Assembly: GCA_944353735.1 (NCBI GenBank)
Contig: CALVPU010000147.1
Span: 1-15,309 of the forward strand
Reading direction: 5' to 3'
Source of the DNA: an uncultured Eubacteriales bacterium
Lineage (GTDB): Bacteria > Bacillota > Clostridia > Christensenellales > Aristaeellaceae
DNA length: 15,309 nt
The position numbers and the translations under genes were made by a program. Shown one piece after another: positions 12,946-15,309 of the stretch. How positions within the stretch are numbered: position 1 is the first letter of the stretch; each line of letters starts with the position of its first letter. The notes beneath the pieces are model-generated. The model was given only the letters and a program-made list of their open reading frames with translations. It had not been told where the DNA came from and ran no database searches.

Positions 12946-13830
12946 ATGACACTGTTTCTTTCCTACCTGATCAGCGGGATCAGTCTGGGGAGCGTCTACG
13001 CCATCATCGCGCTGGGGTACACGATGGTCTACGGCATCGCCAAGATGCTGAACTTCGCCCACGGCGACGTCATCATGATCGGCGCTTACATCTCCTTCTG
13101 CGTCACGCAGTATCTGGGGCTGCCGGCGTTCGTGTCGGTGGTGGCGGCGATGGCGGTCTGCACGGCGCTGGGCATCGTCATCGAGGGACTCGCGTACCGC
13201 CCGCTGCGGCAGGCGGCGTCGCTGGCGGTGCTGATTACCGCCATCGGCGTGAGCTACCTGCTGCAGAACGTGGCGCTGCTGATCTGGGGATCGAACCCGA
13301 AGAACTTCACGTCGGTGTTCAGCGTCGGCGCCATCACGCTGTTCGGCGGCACGCTGACGATTACCAGCGAGACGATCCTGACGGTGCTGGCGAACATCGT
13401 CATCATGATCGGCCTGACGCTGTTTACGGGAAAGACGAAGGTCGGCAAGGCGATGCGCGCCGTGTCCGAGGACAAGGGCGCGGCGGAGCTGATGGGCATC
13501 AACGTCAACCACACGATCACGATCACGTTTGCCATCGGCTCGGCGCTGGCGGCGATCGCCGGCGTGCTGCTGTGCTCGTCGTACCCGACGCTGCAGCCGA
13601 CCACCGGCTCCATGCCCGGCATCAAGGCGTTCACCGCGGCGGTGTTCGGCGGCATCGGCTCCATTCCGGGGGCGATGATCGGCGGCGTGCTGCTGGGCGT
13701 GATCGAGATTCTCGGCAAGGCGTACGTCTCCACCGAGCTGGGCGACGCGTTCGTGTTCGCGGTGCTGATCGTGGTGCTGCTGGTCAAGCCGACGGGCCTG
13801 CTGGGCAAGCAGGTTCGCGAGAAAGTCTGA
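12946..13830 (+). CDS. livH: Branched-chain amino acid ABC transporter permease LivH
   Basis: Membrane permease subunit that pairs with LivM to form the translocation channel. The 294 residues are mostly hydrophobic helices. Family signatures are SLGSVYAIIALGYTMVYGIA (13-32), KMLNFAHGDVIMIGAY (33-48), RAVSEDKGAAELMGIN (171-186, the cytoplasmic loop contacting the ATPase) and FGGIGSIPGAMIGGVLLG (234-251). I chose the ATG at 12946 because AAGGGG (12931-12936) lies 9 bases upstream; an in-frame TTG at 12937 would touch that site. The start codon follows the structured 317-bp gap; livM follows after 9 bp. Confidence 0.96.
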   Translation: MTLFLSYLISGISLGSVYAIIALGYTMVYGIAKMLNFAHGDVIMIGAYISFCVTQYLGLPAFVSVVAAMAVCTALGIVIEGLAYRPLRQAASLAVLITAIGVSYLLQNVALLIWGSNPKNFTSVFSVGAITLFGGTLTITSETILTVLANIVIMIGLTLFTGKTKVGKAMRAVSEDKGAAELMGINVNHTITITFAIGSALAAIAGVLLCSSYPTLQPTTGSMPGIKAFTAAVFGGIGSIPGAMIGGVLLGVIEILGKAYVSTELGDAFVFAVLIVVLLVKPTGLLGKQVREKV

Positions 13831-13839
13831 GGTGGGAGC

Positions 13840-14895
13840 ATGAAGAAGCTGAGTAAGACCACGGTGCGGAACCTGTTCACCTACCTGCTGGTCATCGCCG
13901 CCTTCGTCATCTGCCAGTCCATGGTCAACGCCGGCGCGATGAGCCGCTCGCTGCGCGGTCAGCTGGTGCCGATCTGCGTGTACGTGGTGATGGCGGTTTC
14001 GCTGAACCTGACGGTGGGCATCTCCGGCGAGCTGAGCCTCGGACACGCGGGTTTCATGAGCGTGGGCGCGTTCTCGGGCATCGTCGCCTCGACGTGGCTG
14101 CTGGGCGCGTTCTCGATGGAGAACGAGGTCGTGCGGCTGATTCTGGCGATGGTGTTCGGCGGCGTGTTCGCCGGCATCGCGGGCGTGATCATCGGCGTGC
14201 CGGTGCTGCGGCTGCGCGGCGACTATCTGGCGATCGTCACGCTGGCGTTTGGCGAGATCATCCGCAATGTGCTCAACTGCCTGTACATCTCCATCGACGC
14301 CGGGCGCGTGTACATCTCCTTCAACAGCCCGAACATCCCCGGCGAGATGCTGGTCAACGGTCCTGCCGGCGCGACGGGCGTGGACAAGATCGCCACGTTC
14401 GGCATGGGCTTCGCGCTGATCCTGTTCACGCTTGTGGTGGTGCTCAACCTGATCAACTCGCGCTCCGGGCGCGCGATCATGGCGGTGCGCGACAACCGCA
14501 TCGCAGCGGAGTCCATGGGCATCAACGTCACCAAGTACCGCATGATGGCGTTCGTGACCTCGGCGGTGCTGGCGGGCATGGCGGGCGCGCTGTACGGGCT
14601 GAACTACTCCAGCGTGCAGGCGTCGAAGTTCGATTTCAACACGTCCATCCTCGTGCTGGTGTTCGTCGTGCTCGGCGGCATCGGCAACATCTGCGGCTCG
14701 GTCATCGCGGCGACGCTGCTGACGATCCTGCCCGAGCTGCTGCGCGCGTTCAGCGACTACCGCATGCTGGTGTACGCGATCGTGCTGATTCTGGTCATGC
14801 TGGCCACGAACAGCCCCGTTGCCCGCGCGTTCTTTGAGCGCGTCGCGCTCAAGTTCAAGCCCTCGAAGGCCGGGAAGGGAGGCAATGCGGCATGA
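13840..14895 (+). CDS. livM: Branched-chain amino acid ABC transporter permease LivM
   Basis: Second membrane permease subunit of the LIV transporter. The 351 residues begin with a positively charged end (MKKLSKTTVRN) and a hydrophobic helix. Signatures are SLNLTVGISGELSLGHAGFM (54-73), RLRGDYLAIVTLAFGEIIRN (124-143) and a MAVRDNRIAAESMGIN loop near the C-terminal half. The last 20 residues are basic (KFKPSKAGKGG). The ribosome binding site GAGGTG (13829-13834) overlaps the livH stop codon. The stop codon overlaps the livG start as ATGA, so translation of the two is coupled. Confidence 0.96.
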   Translation: MKKLSKTTVRNLFTYLLVIAAFVICQSMVNAGAMSRSLRGQLVPICVYVVMAVSLNLTVGISGELSLGHAGFMSVGAFSGIVASTWLLGAFSMENEVVRLILAMVFGGVFAGIAGVIIGVPVLRLRGDYLAIVTLAFGEIIRNVLNCLYISIDAGRVYISFNSPNIPGEMLVNGPAGATGVDKIATFGMGFALILFTLVVVLNLINSRSGRAIMAVRDNRIAAESMGINVTKYRMMAFVTSAVLAGMAGALYGLNYSSVQASKFDFNTSILVLVFVVLGGIGNICGSVIAATLLTILPELLRAFSDYRMLVYAIVLILVMLATNSPVARAFFERVALKFKPSKAGKGGNAA

Positions 14896-15309
14896 CGCAG
14901 AGCAAGCTCAAGACCAAGATGGTGCCGTTTCCGAGCCACAGCATCGTCCCCGAGCGCGACGTCGACAAGCGCCCCGTGCTCGAGGCGCGGCATCTGGGCA
15001 TCGAGTTCGGCGGACTGAAGGCGGTGGAGGACTTCAACCTCACCATCGGCAAGACCGAGATCGCGGGCCTGATCGGTCCCAACGGCGCCGGCAAGACCAC
15101 CGTGTTCAACCTGTTGACCAAGGTCTACCAGCCTACCACCGGCACGGTGCTGATCGACGGCAAGGACACCGCCGGCATGAACACCGTGCAGGCGAACAAG
15201 CTGGGCATTGCCCGCACGTTCCAGAACATCCGCCTGTTCGGCAACATGACGGTGGAGGACAACGTGCGCATTGGGCTGCACAACCAGATCAAGTACGGCA
15301 TGTTCTCCG
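14892..15309 (+). CDS. livG: Branched-chain amino acid ABC transporter ATP-binding protein LivG (cut by window end)
   Basis: ATPase subunit on the cytoplasmic side of the LIV transporter. The 139 codons visible start at the ATG overlapping the livM stop (ATGA), 9 bases after AGGGAGG (14876-14882). The ABC domain starts at about residue 29 (VLEARHLGIEFGGLKAVEDF), has the Walker A motif GPNGAGKTT, and reaches the Q-loop region IARTFQNIRLFGNMTVEDNV before the sequence ends. The signature motif and Walker B lie beyond the window. The first 28 residues, basic and then PFPSHSIVPERD, are an extension beyond the usual LivG start. An internal Met10 is an alternative start but has no good ribosome binding site. 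A livF gene is expected next. Confidence 0.95.
   Translation, partial: MTQSKLKTKMVPFPSHSIVPERDVDKRPVLEARHLGIEFGGLKAVEDFNLTIGKTEIAGLIGPNGAGKTTVFNLLTKVYQPTTGTVLIDGKDTAGMNTVQANKLGIARTFQNIRLFGNMTVEDNVRIGLHNQIKYGMFS

Noticed and set aside
12873..13856. A 327-codon plus-strand frame overlapping livH
   Set aside because: It is Arg/His/Gly-rich in another phase of livH, which has the clear LivH permease motifs.
1..15309. tRNA, rRNA, prophage, attachment sites or antiphage defence genes
   Set aside because: I looked on both strands and found no cloverleaf with a CCA-type end, no rRNA-like stretch, and no integrase, toxin-antitoxin or restriction genes.

Overview
The window is a high-GC contig end carrying a typical housekeeping and transport gene set of an anaerobic Clostridia-type Firmicute, probably from a metagenome assembly. 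The signs are rubrerythrin, a DegV protein, a cytosolic BMP-type protein, WG-repeat and LIV-type transport genes, strong AGGAGG-like ribosome binding sites, and sigma-A promoters with 17-bp spacers. One Cys-rich gene has a sigma-K-like promoter and hints at sporulation. I cannot place the genus; high-GC gut lineages such as Oscillospirales or Christensenellales would fit, but that is inference. The first 45 bases are an Illumina sequencing adapter, not genomic DNA.

Layout. (1) 46-1030: contig-end DNA with a bidirectional-looking terminator and a perfect palindrome, then a minus-strand rubrerythrin gene. Its promoter region is shared with a divergent gene and contains a small palindrome. (2) 1031-3872, plus strand: a Na/phosphate cotransporter family protein with a C-terminal PhoU domain, then a DegV-family fatty-acid-binding protein with its own near-consensus promoter. 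(3) 3998-6628, plus strand: a tight two-gene unit. The first gene encodes a 660-residue cytosolic protein that joins a ParB-like GNKR segment to a BMP/PnrA-type ligand-binding domain. The second, 3 bp later, encodes a metallophosphoesterase whose first metal motif has lost its histidine. This pair is the most interesting protein-level candidate for an undescribed system. (4) 6738-8331: a secreted WG-repeat protein with a consensus promoter, a low-complexity tail made of DNA repeats, and a strong intrinsic terminator. (5) 8332-8713: no gene, but families of imperfect direct repeats. (6) 8714-9703, minus strand: a protein with 39 Cys in 329 residues, probably a spore-surface protein, behind a sigma-K-like promoter. 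(7) 9993-10991: galE, UDP-glucose 4-epimerase, followed by several hairpins. (8) 11330-15309: a branched-chain amino acid (LIV) ABC transporter in the order livJ-livH-livM-livG, with livG cut by the window end.

The livJ-livH gap holds a 12-bp hairpin and then a 124-bp element with 19-bp terminal inverted repeats flanked by TTGA on both sides. It looks like a miniature inverted-repeat element or a large attenuator-like structure. LivJ itself has an ordinary signal peptide without a lipobox cysteine, and ends in three 15-residue acidic repeats. LivJ binds amino acid outside the membrane, LivH and LivM form the channel, and LivG (with an expected LivF beyond the window) drives transport with ATP.
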